A stretch of DNA of 64,000 nt from Luoshenia tenuis (GCF_014384745.1 NZ_JACRSO010000005.1:133763-197762), one strand, 5' to 3'. Shown: positions 40,860-49,824, numbered from the stretch's first letter. Numbers and translations: made by a program. Notes: a model not told the origin generated them from the sequence alone.

Positions 40860-42386
40860 ATGCGTGTATTGACGCCGGAGCTGATGCGCCAGACCGACCG
40901 GACGGCCATTGAGGATTATGGCTTTCCGGGCCTGGTATTGATGGAAAAAGCCGCCATGGCCCTGCGGGACGCGGTGCGTCCCCTGGCGCAGGGCGGGGCG
41001 CTGTTTTTATGCGGCAGCGGCAATAACGGCGGGGACGGGCTGGCCGCCGCCCGCATGCTGCTATTAGAAGGCTGCCCGGTGCGGGTGGCCCTGCTGACAA
41101 GTGCCGGTAAGCTAAAAGGGGACGCCCGGGCCGAGTACGAGCTTTTACTGCGCTGCGGCGGCGCAGTGCGGGAGATCGCGGACGAAGCGGCGCTGGCCGC
41201 CTTTTGTGCGGGCGCGCCGGAGTCCGTGGCGGTGGACTGCCTGCTGGGCACCGGGCTGGACCGGGCGGTCTCCGGGCTGTACGCCGCCGCCATCGGCTGG
41301 CTGAACGGACAGCATAGGCCGGTCATCGCCTGCGACATTCCCTCCGGCGTGGACGGGCGGCTGGGGCATATCCTGGGCTGCGCGGTGCGCGCCCAAAAGA
41401 CGGTGACCTTCCACGCCCTTAAAAGCGGGCTGTGCCTGTACCCCGGGCGGGAATACGCTGGGGAGATCGTGGTGGCGGATATCGGCATCCCGCCCCAGAT
41501 CCATAGCGACTGCCCCTATGAACAGCTATCCTTTGAGGATGCGGCGGCGCTGGTGCCTAAGCGCGCGCGGGATTCGCACAAGGGCAGCTATGGCCATGCG
41601 GCGCTGATCTGCGGCAGCGCAGGCATGGCCGGGGCCGCCCGCCTATCCGCCGGGGGTGCGCTGCGCTCGGGGACGGGGCTGCTCACGCTGATGCTGCCCG
41701 GCAGCCTTTTGCCGCTGCTAAACGGAGACCCGCCCGAGGCCATGTGCCTGGCGCTGCCCGAGAAAGATGGACGTATACACGGTGCCGCGCAGGCGGCGCT
41801 ATCCGCCCTTGCGGGCAAGTCGGCCGTGGGCATCGGCCCGGGGCTGGGGAAAGATTGCGATCATTTTTCACTCATCCGGCATATTTTAGAGCAGACGGAT
41901 ATACCTATGTTAATAGACGCGGATGGTCTTAACGCATTGGCGCAAGATCCCGATATCCTGCGCGGACGCGCTGCGCCGGTGGTGCTCACCCCCCATCCCG
42001 GGGAGATGGCGCGGCTGTGCGGCTGGAAGGTGCAGGATATCCTCCAGGACCCGGTGGGCTGCGCGGTAGAATTTGCCGCGCGCTGGGGGTGCGTGGTGCT
42101 GCTCAAAGGCTCGGCCACGGTTATCGCCTCGCCCGAGGGGCGGGTCACCTTCAACGCTACCGGAAACCCCGGCATGGCCGCAGGCGGCAGCGGGGATGTG
42201 CTTAGCGGCGTGATCACGGCGCTGCTGGGCCAGGGGCTGGGCGGCTATGATGCGGCAAGATTGGGCAGCTACGTTCACGGCGCGGCGGGGGATCTCGCAG
42301 CCCGGGAAATGGGGTATCATGGGCTTACGGCCTCGGATATGCACAAGGGCCTGGCCCGGGTTTTTGCCCGCCTAAGCGGCCTCTAG
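40860..42386 (+). CDS. nnr: Bifunctional NAD(P)HX epimerase/dehydratase
   Basis: Repairs hydrated NAD(P)H. Residues 1-215: NnrE epimerase (YjeF_N) with GSGNNGGDGLAAARML near 50 and DCLLGTGLDR near 125. Residues 225-508: NnrD ADP/ATP-dependent dehydratase (ribokinase-like) with KGSYGHAALICGSAGMAGAA, GPGLGK, DADGLN, TPHPGEM and catalytic GGSGDVLSG. AAAGGAGGGG precedes ATG 40860. A mazEF pair follows, as often seen near acpS/alr/nnr loci in Firmicutes. Confidence 0.96.
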   Translation: MRVLTPELMRQTDRTAIEDYGFPGLVLMEKAAMALRDAVRPLAQGGALFLCGSGNNGGDGLAAARMLLLEGCPVRVALLTSAGKLKGDARAEYELLLRCGGAVREIADEAALAAFCAGAPESVAVDCLLGTGLDRAVSGLYAAAIGWLNGQHRPVIACDIPSGVDGRLGHILGCAVRAQKTVTFHALKSGLCLYPGREYAGEIVVADIGIPPQIHSDCPYEQLSFEDAAALVPKRARDSHKGSYGHAALICGSAGMAGAARLSAGGALRSGTGLLTLMLPGSLLPLLNGDPPEAMCLALPEKDGRIHGAAQAALSALAGKSAVGIGPGLGKDCDHFSLIRHILEQTDIPMLIDADGLNALAQDPDILRGRAAPVVLTPHPGEMARLCGWKVQDILQDPVGCAVEFAARWGCVVLLKGSATVIASPEGRVTFNATGNPGMAAGGSGDVLSGVITALLGQGLGGYDAARLGSYVHGAAGDLAAREMGYHGLTASDMHKGLARVFARLSGL

Positions 42387-42434
42387 GGCAGGGGGCGCTT
42401 CAAGGTTGCCTCCGCGTGAAAGGAGGAATCTACC

Positions 42435-42710
42435 GTGCCCCAGTTAAAGAAAATACTCATCAGCCTGCCCGATTCGCTGCTGGCCCAGGCGGACCAGATC
42501 GCAAGGGATCACAACGTCAACCGCAGCGAATTGATCCGGGAGGCGATGCGGGCTTATATCTCCGAAAAGCAAAGGGAGCTTATCCGTCAACAAATGCGTG
42601 AAGGCTACGAAAGCATGGCCCAGATCAATCGAGATTGGGCGGAATGGGGCATGGCTGCCCAAGCCCTAGATTCGGCGCACTATGAGGCGCTGTTGGCGGA
42701 GAGTGAATAG
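42435..42710 (+). CDS. mazE: MazE/EndoAI-type antitoxin
   Basis: Ribbon-helix-helix antitoxin, 91 aa. The first 45 residues (KKILISLPDSLLAQADQIA, then NVNRSELIREAMRAYI) form the DNA-binding RHH fold; the C-terminal tail binds and blocks the toxin. Starts at GTG 42435 after AAAGGAGG. It ends 2 bp before the toxin gene. The pair normally autoregulates, but I found no separate promoter in the 48-bp gap after nnr. Confidence 0.88.
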   Translation: MPQLKKILISLPDSLLAQADQIARDHNVNRSELIREAMRAYISEKQRELIRQQMREGYESMAQINRDWAEWGMAAQALDSAHYEALLAESE

Positions 42711-42712
42711 CG

Positions 42713-43060
42713 ATGATGAAAAGAGGAGAAATTTATATTGCGGACTTAAGCCCCGTAACCGGCTCCGAACAGGGGGGCGTGCGTCCGGTGTTGATTTTGC
42801 AAAACGATATTGGCAACCGGTACAGCCCCACGGTGATCGTTGCGGCGGTCACCAGTCAGATCAATAAATCCCGCCTGCCCACCCATGTGGCGGTGGCGGG
42901 GGATACCTCCGGCCTCAAGCAGGATTCGGTGGTGCTGACCGAGCAGCTGCGCACGCTGGATAAGGCGCGCCTGCGCGAAAAGCTGGGCAGCCTGCCGCCC
43001 GAGTGGATGGAGCAGGTGGACCAGGCGCTGCGGATCAGCCTTGGAATGATCGACCTGTAA
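42713..43060 (+). CDS. mazF: MazF/EndoA-type mRNA interferase toxin
   Basis: Sequence-specific endoribonuclease, 115 aa. Very close to Bacillus EndoA: MKRGEIYIADLSPVTGSEQG, VRPVLILQND (catalytic Arg), GNRYSPTVIVAAVTSQI (catalytic Thr), EQLRTLDKARL. It cleaves single-stranded mRNA, in Bacillus at UACAU, and is neutralised by the antitoxin encoded just upstream. ATG 42713 and 42716 are both possible starts. Confidence 0.95.
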   Translation: MMKRGEIYIADLSPVTGSEQGGVRPVLILQNDIGNRYSPTVIVAAVTSQINKSRLPTHVAVAGDTSGLKQDSVVLTEQLRTLDKARLREKLGSLPPEWMEQVDQALRISLGMIDL

Positions 43061-43080
43061 AGCGGACGCGTTAAAAACCA

Positions 43081-43107
43081 AAGGGGAAGGGCGGCCTTCC
43101 CCTTTTT
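43081..43107 (+). terminator. Terminator after mazEF
   Basis: AAGGGGAAGG / CCTTCCCCTT with loop GCGG and T5. Confidence 0.9.
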
Positions 43108-43150
43108 ATCCATATGGGACAAGCTATTTTGGGATTGAGGAGAAAAAAAC

Positions 43151-44005
43151 ATGAAGAAGCAAAAGAAAAAGACCGTGTTGCTGGATTACGTCCTCCTGGT
43201 GGTGGGCGCGTTTATCGCCGGCGGGGCGCTGAACCTGTTTTTGGTGCCCGCCAAGGTCGTAGCCGGCGGGGCCACCGGCCTGGGGACGATCTTATACCAT
43301 ACGCTGGGGCTGCAGGTGGGGCTGGTCAATATCCTGGTCAACCTGCCGCTGTTCGCGCTGGGCTACCGGGAGGTGGGCAAAGAGCTTTTCTGGCGCTCGA
43401 TCCTGGCCACGTTGCTGCTGAGCGCGGCCACCTACCTGATCCCCGAGGTGGCGCTTAGCCAAAACGCCATGCTCTCCAGCGTCTATGGCGGGGCGGCCAT
43501 GGGCCTTGGGCTGGGGCTGGTGATGCGCGGGGGCGCTACCACCGGCGGCAGCGAGCTTGCGGCATTACTGCTGCACAAGCTCATCCCCCAGCTCAAGGTC
43601 ACGGGCTGGATCTTTGTTATCGACGCGGTGATCATCCTGGCCGCCGGCATTATCTTTGATGCCGAGATGGCGCTGTACGCCATTTTGGCCCTGTTCCTGA
43701 CCACCAAGACCATCGACCTTGTGCAGGAGGGCCTGGACAGCGGCAAGGTATGCTATATCATCTCCGATCAAAGCCGCAAGATCGCCCAGCTGCTGATGGA
43801 GGAGCTGGAGCGGGGCGTGACTCTGCTCTCGGCCCGGGGCATGTACAGCGGCGAAGAAAGGGAAGTGCTGCTCTGCGCCGTAACGCGCATGCAGCTGGTG
43901 CGCCTTAAGCGCATCGTCACCCGGGTCGATCCGGAGGCCTTTGTCATCCTGAGCAACGCCCACGAGGTACTGGGCGAGGGGTTCAAGCCGCACGTGCTCA
44001 AATAG
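43151..44005 (+). CDS. YitT-family membrane protein
   Basis: 284 aa. Five or six helices of the YitT membrane domain (residues 8-195, with GGATGLGTILY and the GGATTGGSELAA motif) and a cytosolic DUF2179 domain (about 205-284, GVTLLSARGMYSGEEREVL). Function of the family is unknown. TTGAGGAG precedes ATG 43151. Separate transcript after the mazF terminator. Confidence 0.92.
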   Translation: MKKQKKKTVLLDYVLLVVGAFIAGGALNLFLVPAKVVAGGATGLGTILYHTLGLQVGLVNILVNLPLFALGYREVGKELFWRSILATLLLSAATYLIPEVALSQNAMLSSVYGGAAMGLGLGLVMRGGATTGGSELAALLLHKLIPQLKVTGWIFVIDAVIILAAGIIFDAEMALYAILALFLTTKTIDLVQEGLDSGKVCYIISDQSRKIAQLLMEELERGVTLLSARGMYSGEEREVLLCAVTRMQLVRLKRIVTRVDPEAFVILSNAHEVLGEGFKPHVLK

Positions 44006-44019
44006 CGCTCCCCCTCGGG

Positions 44020-44049
44020 TTGACAGGGCCGCCCGCCGCGTGCCAAAAT
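44020..44049 (+). promoter_or_regulatory. Possible promoter of the MBL hydrolase gene
   Basis: TTGACA (44020-44025) is perfect; 18 bases later CAAAAT (44044-44049) is a weaker -10. Confidence 0.45.
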
Positions 44050-44106
44050 AACATCAGAGCGGCGCGGCGTTATCCGCGCGGCATTGCGTTTGAACGGAGG
44101 CAGAAA

Positions 44107-44949
44107 ATGGCGTTATCTGATAATTATCCTTTAGTACAGGTGCCGGGCGCCCAGGGCCTTTGGCACATCCTCTCGCGCAGCCCCGGCTACAGCGGGGACG
44201 CCTGGTGCCACCTGGTGCCGGGGAAAGATAAGGCCATGCTGGTGGATACCGGCTTTGGCATTGGCGACCTGAAAGGGCTGGTGGAGAGCCTGACCGATCT
44301 TCCGGTGTTCGTAGTCAACACCCATCATCATCCCGACCATGTGCTGGGCAATCCGCAGTTTGGCAGCGTTTTTATCCATGCGATGGATGCGCCCGGGCTG
44401 CGCGCGCAGATGACCGCGCCCCGGCGAGAGCTGCCGCCGGACGAGGTGCGCCAGTATAATTACACGCGAGGCGACCTCATCCAGCCCGCGCCCTATGCGG
44501 TGGAGACGGTGGAGGACGGCCACGTGTTCGATCTGGGCGGCGGCTATGAGGTGGAGGTGTTCCACCTGCCCGGGCACGCCGAGGGCGGCATTGCGCTGCT
44601 GGACCGTAAGCGCCGGGCGCTCTATTCCGGGGATGCGCTGGTGTGGACGCCCACCTTTTGCATGTCCTCCGATCCGGACGCGGTTGTCACGCCTTACATG
44701 ACGGTGGAAAAATTCCGCCAGGGCTTAACGCGCCTGATGGCGCATCTGGATGAATTTGACGTGCTCTATCCCGGCCACAGCCGGCTGGGCATCTCGAAAC
44801 AGATCGTGCCGGACATGCTGGCCTGCTGTGACGAGCTGCTCTGCGGCGATAAAAGCGCGGCCTACCGGGTGCCGGGGCGGGATAAGCCGGTACATGTGCA
44901 CGGCATGGCCAAGATCGCCTTTGACGATAACCGCATCCACGTATCCTAA
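44107..44949 (+). CDS. Metallo-beta-lactamase-fold hydrolase
   Basis: 280 aa. Metal site THHHPDHVLGN near residue 75 (HxHxDH class), downstream His in LPGHAEGG near 160, Asp in YSGDAL near 180 and a terminal His in YPGHSR near 225. Two metal ions are expected. The substrate is unknown; sequence is nearer to the general hydrolase branch than to antibiotic-degrading enzymes. ATG 44107 was chosen after CGGAGGCAG. Confidence 0.87.
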   Translation: MALSDNYPLVQVPGAQGLWHILSRSPGYSGDAWCHLVPGKDKAMLVDTGFGIGDLKGLVESLTDLPVFVVNTHHHPDHVLGNPQFGSVFIHAMDAPGLRAQMTAPRRELPPDEVRQYNYTRGDLIQPAPYAVETVEDGHVFDLGGGYEVEVFHLPGHAEGGIALLDRKRRALYSGDALVWTPTFCMSSDPDAVVTPYMTVEKFRQGLTRLMAHLDEFDVLYPGHSRLGISKQIVPDMLACCDELLCGDKSAAYRVPGRDKPVHVHGMAKIAFDDNRIHVS

Positions 44950-44973
44950 GGGGTAAACCCATAACGGTAATAG

Positions 44974-45007
44974 AAAAGACAGGGGAGCGCGCCCCTGTCT
45001 TTTTTTC
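44974..45007. terminator. Bidirectional terminator
   Basis: GACAGGGG / CCCCTGTC extended by AAAA and TTTT flanks, with T8 on the plus side. Shared by the MBL gene and the convergent nad operon. Confidence 0.88.
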
Positions 45008-45042
45008 TACCCACGATCTATTATCGCTTATGGTCTGCAAAC

Positions 45043-45960
45043 CTAACCGTTCAGGGCGATCATCCGCCTGATGCAGCGCCCGGCGCCCGCCATCTCCTCC
45101 TCCGGCAGGACGATCTGCTCCCCGCCGGTACCGCGGATGCAGTGATACACGTCCATCAGCGTGGTCAGGCGCATGTTGGCGCAGGTGAGGCTGGCGGAGA
45201 GTGGGTAAAACCGCTTGTCCGGGCACTGGTACTGCAGGTGCTCGACGATGCTGATCTCCGTGCCGATGATAAATTCCTGCGCGGGGGATTGCTGCGCATA
45301 CGCCATGATGCCCGTGGTCGAGCCCACATAATCCGCCATATCGGTTACCGGCCCGCGGCATTCGGGGTGGACCAGCACCAGCGCGTTGGGGTGCGCGGCC
45401 TTGGCGCGGGCCACCTCATCCGGGGTGACCTGCATATGGTGCGGGCAGCCGCCCTGGTAAAAGGCAAATTGCTTATCCGGCAACTGTCCGGCCACATATT
45501 GCCCCAGGTTCGGGTCAGGAACGAACAGGATCTTGTCGTTTTCTATCGCCCGGCAGACCTGTACGGCGCAGGCGGAGGTCACGCAAACGTCGGCCTGCGC
45601 TTTCAGGGCGCTGGTCGTGTTGACATAGACCACCACGGCGTAATCCGGATATTGCGCTTTGAGGGCGGCAAGGCCTTCAGGGTCCAGCTGCTCGGCCATG
45701 GGGCAGCCGGCCTCCGGGTTGGGCAGGTATACCCGTTTTTCCGGGCAGAGCACCTTGCAGGTCTCCGCCATAAAGCGCACGCCGCACATCAAAATGTTCT
45801 GCCGTTTATCTTTGCTGGCCTGCACGCTCAGCCCGTAGGAATCGCCGATGTAATCGGCCACCTCCAAGATGGGCTGGCTTTGATAGGCGTGGGCCAAAAT
45901 ACAGATATCCTTTTCGGCCTTCAGGCGAAGGATCTCTTCTTGCAATTCTTTTACGGTCAT
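45043..45960 (-). CDS. nadA: Quinolinate synthase
   Basis: 305 aa. Condenses iminoaspartate with dihydroxyacetone phosphate to quinolinate. The three 4Fe-4S cysteine ligands are visible: LMCGVRF (about residue 80), TSACAV (about 165) and LTCANM (about 252). HAYQ near the start and YVNTTSALKA are substrate-binding motifs. Last gene of the nadB-nadC-niaR-nadA operon, overlapping niaR by four bases. Confidence 0.97.
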   Translation of the reverse strand: MTVKELQEEILRLKAEKDICILAHAYQSQPILEVADYIGDSYGLSVQASKDKRQNILMCGVRFMAETCKVLCPEKRVYLPNPEAGCPMAEQLDPEGLAALKAQYPDYAVVVYVNTTSALKAQADVCVTSACAVQVCRAIENDKILFVPDPNLGQYVAGQLPDKQFAFYQGGCPHHMQVTPDEVARAKAAHPNALVLVHPECRGPVTDMADYVGSTTGIMAYAQQSPAQEFIIGTEISIVEHLQYQCPDKRFYPLSASLTCANMRLTTLMDVYHCIRGTGGEQIVLPEEEMAGAGRCIRRMIALNG

Positions 45961-46511
45961 GGGTTGTCCTGCTCCTCCGTTTCGTTCTCCTGCTCCCAGG
46001 GGGTTAGCGGGGCCAAAAGCCCGGCCTGCTCCAGCTGGCGGGCGATCCGGTCCAACCGCTCATTGCTGGCCGCCTCGATCAGGTGGTAGTGGTAGCCGGC
46101 GGTGGCGCTGCCCAGCAAGGTGGATTTTCCGCTTTGCAGCAGCTCTAAAAACTCGTCCACATCCTGCCGGGAGGCGATATCCATATCCACGGTGATCCGG
46201 CCATAGACCCGGTGCTTGATGCTGACGTTTTTGACCTTGCCACCGTAATCCACGATCAGGTTCAGCTCCCGCGCCACATCCTCCTCGGCATGGCAGACCT
46301 TGATCTCGCGGCTGAAACAGGCCTCTTTTTGCAGGATATAGCCCCGGCAGGTAGAAACGATATCGGAATTCACCGCGCGCAGCACGGCCATATCCTGTAC
46401 GATGACCTGGCGGCTGACGTGGAAGCGAACGGCCAGCTCTTTCGCCGCCACGGGGCCGTCAGCCCGCCCTAGGATCTTGAGGATCTCGTTGCGCCGTTCC
46501 TTTACGTTCAA
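45957..46511 (-). CDS. niaR: NAD biosynthesis repressor NiaR
   Basis: 184 aa. N-terminal HTH_11 domain (ILKILGRADGPVAAKELAVR...SRQVIVQDMAVL) and C-terminal 3H domain with the three conserved histidines (VCHAEEDV, KHRVYG, YHYHLIEA) that bind nickel and nicotinate/nicotinic acid. It represses NAD synthesis genes when niacin is available. It is embedded between nadC and nadA, so it regulates its own operon. A TGTC-N2-GACA palindrome over the nadB promoter is the likely target. Confidence 0.93.
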   Translation of the reverse strand: MNVKERRNEILKILGRADGPVAAKELAVRFHVSRQVIVQDMAVLRAVNSDIVSTCRGYILQKEACFSREIKVCHAEEDVARELNLIVDYGGKVKNVSIKHRVYGRITVDMDIASRQDVDEFLELLQSGKSTLLGSATAGYHYHLIEAASNERLDRIARQLEQAGLLAPLTPWEQENETEEQDNP

Positions 46512-46526
46512 ACGAATACCCCTTTC

Positions 46527-47378
46527 TTAAATGGCGTGCAGATGCTTCATAGAAATATCCAGTATCGGGGAGGAGTGGGTCAAAGCGCCGCTGGAGATAT
46601 AATCCACCCCCAAGGCCACCAGGGCGGCGATGTTTTCCCGGGTGACGTTTCCGGAGCACTCGGTCTGCGCCCGCCCGCCGATCAGCGCAATGGCCTGGCG
46701 CATCTGCTCCGGGGTCATGTTGTCCAGCATAATGATGTCCGCCCCGGCGTCTACCGCCTCTTGTACCTGCTCTAGCGTCTCCACTTCCACCTCGATCTTG
46801 TGTACAAAGGGGGCGTAGGCCTTGGCCAGGCGCACGGCGTTTGTAATGCCGCCGGCGGCGGAGATGTGGTTATCCTTAAGCAGCACGCCGTCGGACAGGT
46901 TGTAGCGGTGGTTGTGCCCGCCGCCCACGCGTACGGCGTATTTTTCAAAAATGCGGCAGTTGGGCGTGGTCTTGCGGGTATCCAGCAGCGTGGTCTGGCT
47001 GCCCTGCAAAAGCTTGGCGATATCGCCTGTATAGGTGGCAATGCCGCTCATGCGCTGCAAATAGTTAAGGGCCACCCGCTCGCCGGAGAGCAGCACGCGG
47101 ATATCCCCCTGCACGGTGGCCAGCAGCTGCCCCTTCTTTACGGCATCCCCATCCTGGCACAGCAGCGTGGCGCAGGTCGTTTCATCCAGCAGCTCAAACA
47201 CCCGTACAAATACGTCCAGCCCGGCGATAATGCCGTCCTGCTTGCAGATCAGGTCCACCGTGCCGCGCTGCTCCTTGGGCATTACGGCGTTGGTGGAGAT
47301 GTCCTCGCTGGTCATATCCTCCCGCAGGGCCATGAGCAGCAGCCTGTCCATATTCAGCTTCAGTGCGATCTTATCCAT
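46527..47378 (-). CDS. nadC: Nicotinate-nucleotide pyrophosphorylase (quinolinate phosphoribosyltransferase)
   Basis: 283 aa. Converts quinolinate and PRPP to nicotinate mononucleotide. Active-site motifs: RKTTPNCR, VRVGGGHNHRYNL, LLKDNH, EVEVETLEQ, MLDNM and SGNVT near the C-terminus. Normal length. Start overlaps nadB by 8 bases; 15 bp ahead of niaR. Confidence 0.97.
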   Translation of the reverse strand: MDKIALKLNMDRLLLMALREDMTSEDISTNAVMPKEQRGTVDLICKQDGIIAGLDVFVRVFELLDETTCATLLCQDGDAVKKGQLLATVQGDIRVLLSGERVALNYLQRMSGIATYTGDIAKLLQGSQTTLLDTRKTTPNCRIFEKYAVRVGGGHNHRYNLSDGVLLKDNHISAAGGITNAVRLAKAYAPFVHKIEVEVETLEQVQEAVDAGADIIMLDNMTPEQMRQAIALIGGRAQTECSGNVTRENIAALVALGVDYISSGALTHSSPILDISMKHLHAI

Positions 47379-48663
47379 GCTTTGCTTCCAACCTTTCTAA
47401 TCTTTTTAATACGGCCCTGCGATATTCGCTAAACAGGGCGTCCAGGTCTTCGTATTGTTTAAGGTCCACCTCGGGCGGGGGCGCGGCGCGTTTGGCCCGT
47501 GCGGCAAATACGATGTCGTCCGCCGCGCGCTGGGCAAACACCAGCGATTCCAGCAGGGAGTTGCTGGCCAGCCGGTTTTTGCCGTGGATGCCGTTGCAGC
47601 TGGTCTCGCCGCAGGCGTACAGCCCGGCCATGGAGGTGCGGCTGGCCAGATCCACCTTGATCCCGCCCATCAGGTAGTGCTGGGCGGGGACGACGGGGAT
47701 GGGCGTGTATCGCGGGTCAAACCCTTCCTCCAGGCAGCGCCGGTAGATGTGGGGGAAGTGGGTCAGGATCGTCTGCTCGCCCAGCGGGCGCATATCCTCC
47801 CACACGTGTTCGCTTCCATCTGCTTCCATCTGCTTCCATATCGCCTGGCTGACCACGTCGCGCGGCTGCAGCTCGTCTACAAACCGGTTGCCCCGCTTGT
47901 CCAGCAGCAGGGCGCCCTCGCCCCGGACGGATTCGGAGATCAAAAACCGCCTGCCGGGCTTGCTGGAAAACAGGGTGGTGGGGTGGATCTGCACATAATC
48001 CAGATGCTCCACCGCGACATTATGCCGCAGGGCGATGGCCAATGCGTCCCCGGTGATGTGCGGAAAGCTGGTGGAGTTTTTATAAAGCCCGCCCAGCCCT
48101 CCGCAGGCCAGCACCACATGGTTGGCGCCGATCGTAGAGATCTGGCCCGCCTGGTCGGATACCACGACCCCGTGGCAGGCGTTATCCTTCGAGATGATAT
48201 CCAGCAGCGTGGTATACTCGTCTATCGTCACGTTAGGCCTGCTGCGGACCTGCTGGAGAAGCGTGCCGGTGATCTCGCGCCCGGTCACATCGTTGCAAAA
48301 TAAGATGCGCGGCCGGGAGTGGGCGCCCTCACGGGTATAGTCAAAGTTGCCGTGCGCGTCGCGGTTAAAGCGCACGCCCAACCGTAATAGGTCGCGGATG
48401 ATCTGGTTGGAGCTGCGCAGTACCAGCTCCACGGTCTTGGGGTTGTTCTCAAAATGCCCCGCGCGCATCGTATCCGCATAATAGTCGTTAAAATCCTCCT
48501 CGCCGCGCAGCACGCAGATACCGCCCTGGGCCAAAAACGAGTTGGCGCCGTCCGCCGCTTGCTTGGTGATGATACGCACGTTCAACTTTTCCGGCAGATT
48601 CAGCGCGCAGTATAACCCCGCCACCCCCGTGCCGACGATGACCACATCACAGGCCTGATTCAT
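47371..48663 (-). CDS. nadB: L-aspartate oxidase
   Basis: FAD enzyme that makes iminoaspartate for NadA. Rossmann motif VVIVGTGVAGLY at the N-terminus; SFLAQGGI; FAD/substrate motifs HPTTLF, ISESVRGEGALL, QHYLMGGIKVDL and GIHGKNRLASNSLLE. 430 aa is about 100 residues shorter than the E. coli enzyme because the C-terminal helical domain is reduced, as in several Clostridia. First gene of the nad operon. A 10-bp tandem repeat (GGAAGCAGAT, about 2.4 copies) lies near 47818-47841 in the coding region. Confidence 0.95.
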   Translation of the reverse strand: MNQACDVVIVGTGVAGLYCALNLPEKLNVRIITKQAADGANSFLAQGGICVLRGEEDFNDYYADTMRAGHFENNPKTVELVLRSSNQIIRDLLRLGVRFNRDAHGNFDYTREGAHSRPRILFCNDVTGREITGTLLQQVRSRPNVTIDEYTTLLDIISKDNACHGVVVSDQAGQISTIGANHVVLACGGLGGLYKNSTSFPHITGDALAIALRHNVAVEHLDYVQIHPTTLFSSKPGRRFLISESVRGEGALLLDKRGNRFVDELQPRDVVSQAIWKQMEADGSEHVWEDMRPLGEQTILTHFPHIYRRCLEEGFDPRYTPIPVVPAQHYLMGGIKVDLASRTSMAGLYACGETSCNGIHGKNRLASNSLLESLVFAQRAADDIVFAARAKRAAPPPEVDLKQYEDLDALFSEYRRAVLKRLERLEAKHG

Positions 48664-48726
48664 GTTTGATCTCCTCTAATTAAGCATACGTTTAAAAGGC
48701 CGCCGGTCTTTTGCTTAACGGCACCT

Positions 48727-48755
48727 ATTGTAGCGTAGATGGCAATATGTGTCAA
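48727..48755 (-). promoter_or_regulatory. Promoter of the nad operon
   Basis: Minus strand: TTGACA (48755-48750), 17 bases, TACAAT (48732-48727). Confidence 0.82.
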
Positions 48756-48759
48756 GACA
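48750..48759. promoter_or_regulatory. Probable NiaR operator
   Basis: TGTC-AA-GACA, a palindrome that contains the -35 hexamer. The minus-strand context AGCTGTCTTGACACAT resembles the NiaR sites I recall from Bacillus nad promoters. Binding would block RNA polymerase. Confidence 0.65.
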
Positions 48760-48883
48760 GCTGCAATGACAAGTGACAAGAATAGGGCAAAAGGCGGGGC
48801 TATGCCCGGCAGATCAAGGGCGCGGGGCGCTTTGCCGTCCGCGATGGAAGGGCGCATTATTCTATTTTGGGGCGTTTATACAT

Positions 48884-48914
48884 CATGCCGGCCGGTATTG
48901 CACCGGCCGGCATG
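48884..48914 (-). terminator. Hairpin downstream of the glucokinase-ppa operon
   Basis: CATGCCGGCCGG / CCGGCCGGCATG, loop TATTGCA, perfect 12-bp stem. No T run on the minus strand, so terminator function is uncertain. Confidence 0.5.
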
Positions 48915-48949
48915 GGTAAAGTACTTTATTAAGATAGTAAGGCCCGGCG

Positions 48950-49252
48950 CTAATCGCCAAACACCTGGGCGAACAGCGGCGCCTGCTCGGGGAAGCTGGT
49001 CACATAGCCGACGGCCAATTCGCCGTTTGTCAGGGCGATCAGCTCTTTGGCCCTTTCCGGCCCAAAGCCGCCGCAAACCTCCACCGCGCCTACGCCCAGC
49101 TGCTGCAGTTCAAGGATTTTGGCCTTCGCCTCCTCAAAGTCCCGCACGGTCACGATATAGGTATCGCACCAGGCCGTCTCAAAGTGGGCCTGGTGCTGCT
49201 CTGGATCATAGTAAGGCCCCAGGATCATCATGGCAAACTTCTTCTTTTCCAC
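48950..49252 (-). CDS. Small conserved protein (DUF6506-like)
   Basis: 100 aa, alpha/beta. Opening KKKFAMMILGPYYDPEQHQAHFE, middle EEAKAKILELQQLGVGAVEVCGGFG and a Gly-rich turn resemble proteins annotated DUF6506; function unknown. GTG start 8 bases after GGAGGG, which itself overlaps the stop region of the pyrophosphatase gene, so it is cotranscribed with it. Confidence 0.72.
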   Translation of the reverse strand: MEKKKFAMMILGPYYDPEQHQAHFETAWCDTYIVTVRDFEEAKAKILELQQLGVGAVEVCGGFGPERAKELIALTNGELAVGYVTSFPEQAPLFAQVFGD

Positions 49253-49264
49253 AGGCTGTCCCTC

Positions 49265-49810
49265 CTAAACGTTGAACGCCGGCTTTTGCATCTGGCTGTA
49301 GCGCTCCATGCAGGAGCGGATGACCTCCAGCGCCTCTTTATGCCCTTTGATGTTGCGCACATAGGCGCTTTTGCCCTCCAGGCTCTTATAGACGGTAAAA
49401 AAGTGGCTCATCTCGTCAAAAAAGTGGGGCGGAAGCTGGTCTATATCCGTATAACTGGAGTAATTCGGATCCCCCTCGGGTACGGCGATGATCTTCTCGT
49501 CCTTGTCCTGCCCGTCCACCATCAGGATCACGCCGATGGGCCGGCACTGTACCAGGGTAAGGGGGATGATGCTCTCCTGGCAGAGCACCAGCACGTCCAG
49601 CGGGTCGTTATCCGCGGCGTAGGTGCGGGGGATAAAGCCGTAATTGGCCGGGTAGTGGGTAGAGGTGTACAGCACCCGGTCCAGACGCAGCATGCCGGTC
49701 TCCTTGTCCAGCTCATACTTATTCTTGCCGCCCTTGGAGATCTCCACCACTGCGGTAAAGCTCTCGGGCCGGATCCGCTCCGGGGCAATATCGTGCCAAA
49801 TATTCATCAT
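49265..49810 (-). CDS. ppa: Soluble inorganic pyrophosphatase, family I
   Basis: 181 aa. Hydrolyses pyrophosphate to drive biosynthesis. Active-site motifs ISKGGKNKYELDKETG, HYPANYGFIPRT and the diagnostic ADNDPLDVLVL. Second gene of a minus-strand operon after the ROK glucokinase (14-bp gap). ATG 49810 or 49807. Confidence 0.96.
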   Translation of the reverse strand: MMNIWHDIAPERIRPESFTAVVEISKGGKNKYELDKETGMLRLDRVLYTSTHYPANYGFIPRTYAADNDPLDVLVLCQESIIPLTLVQCRPIGVILMVDGQDKDEKIIAVPEGDPNYSSYTDIDQLPPHFFDEMSHFFTVYKSLEGKSAYVRNIKGHKEALEVIRSCMERYSQMQKPAFNV

Positions 49811-49824
49811 GAGTCTTCCTCCTT

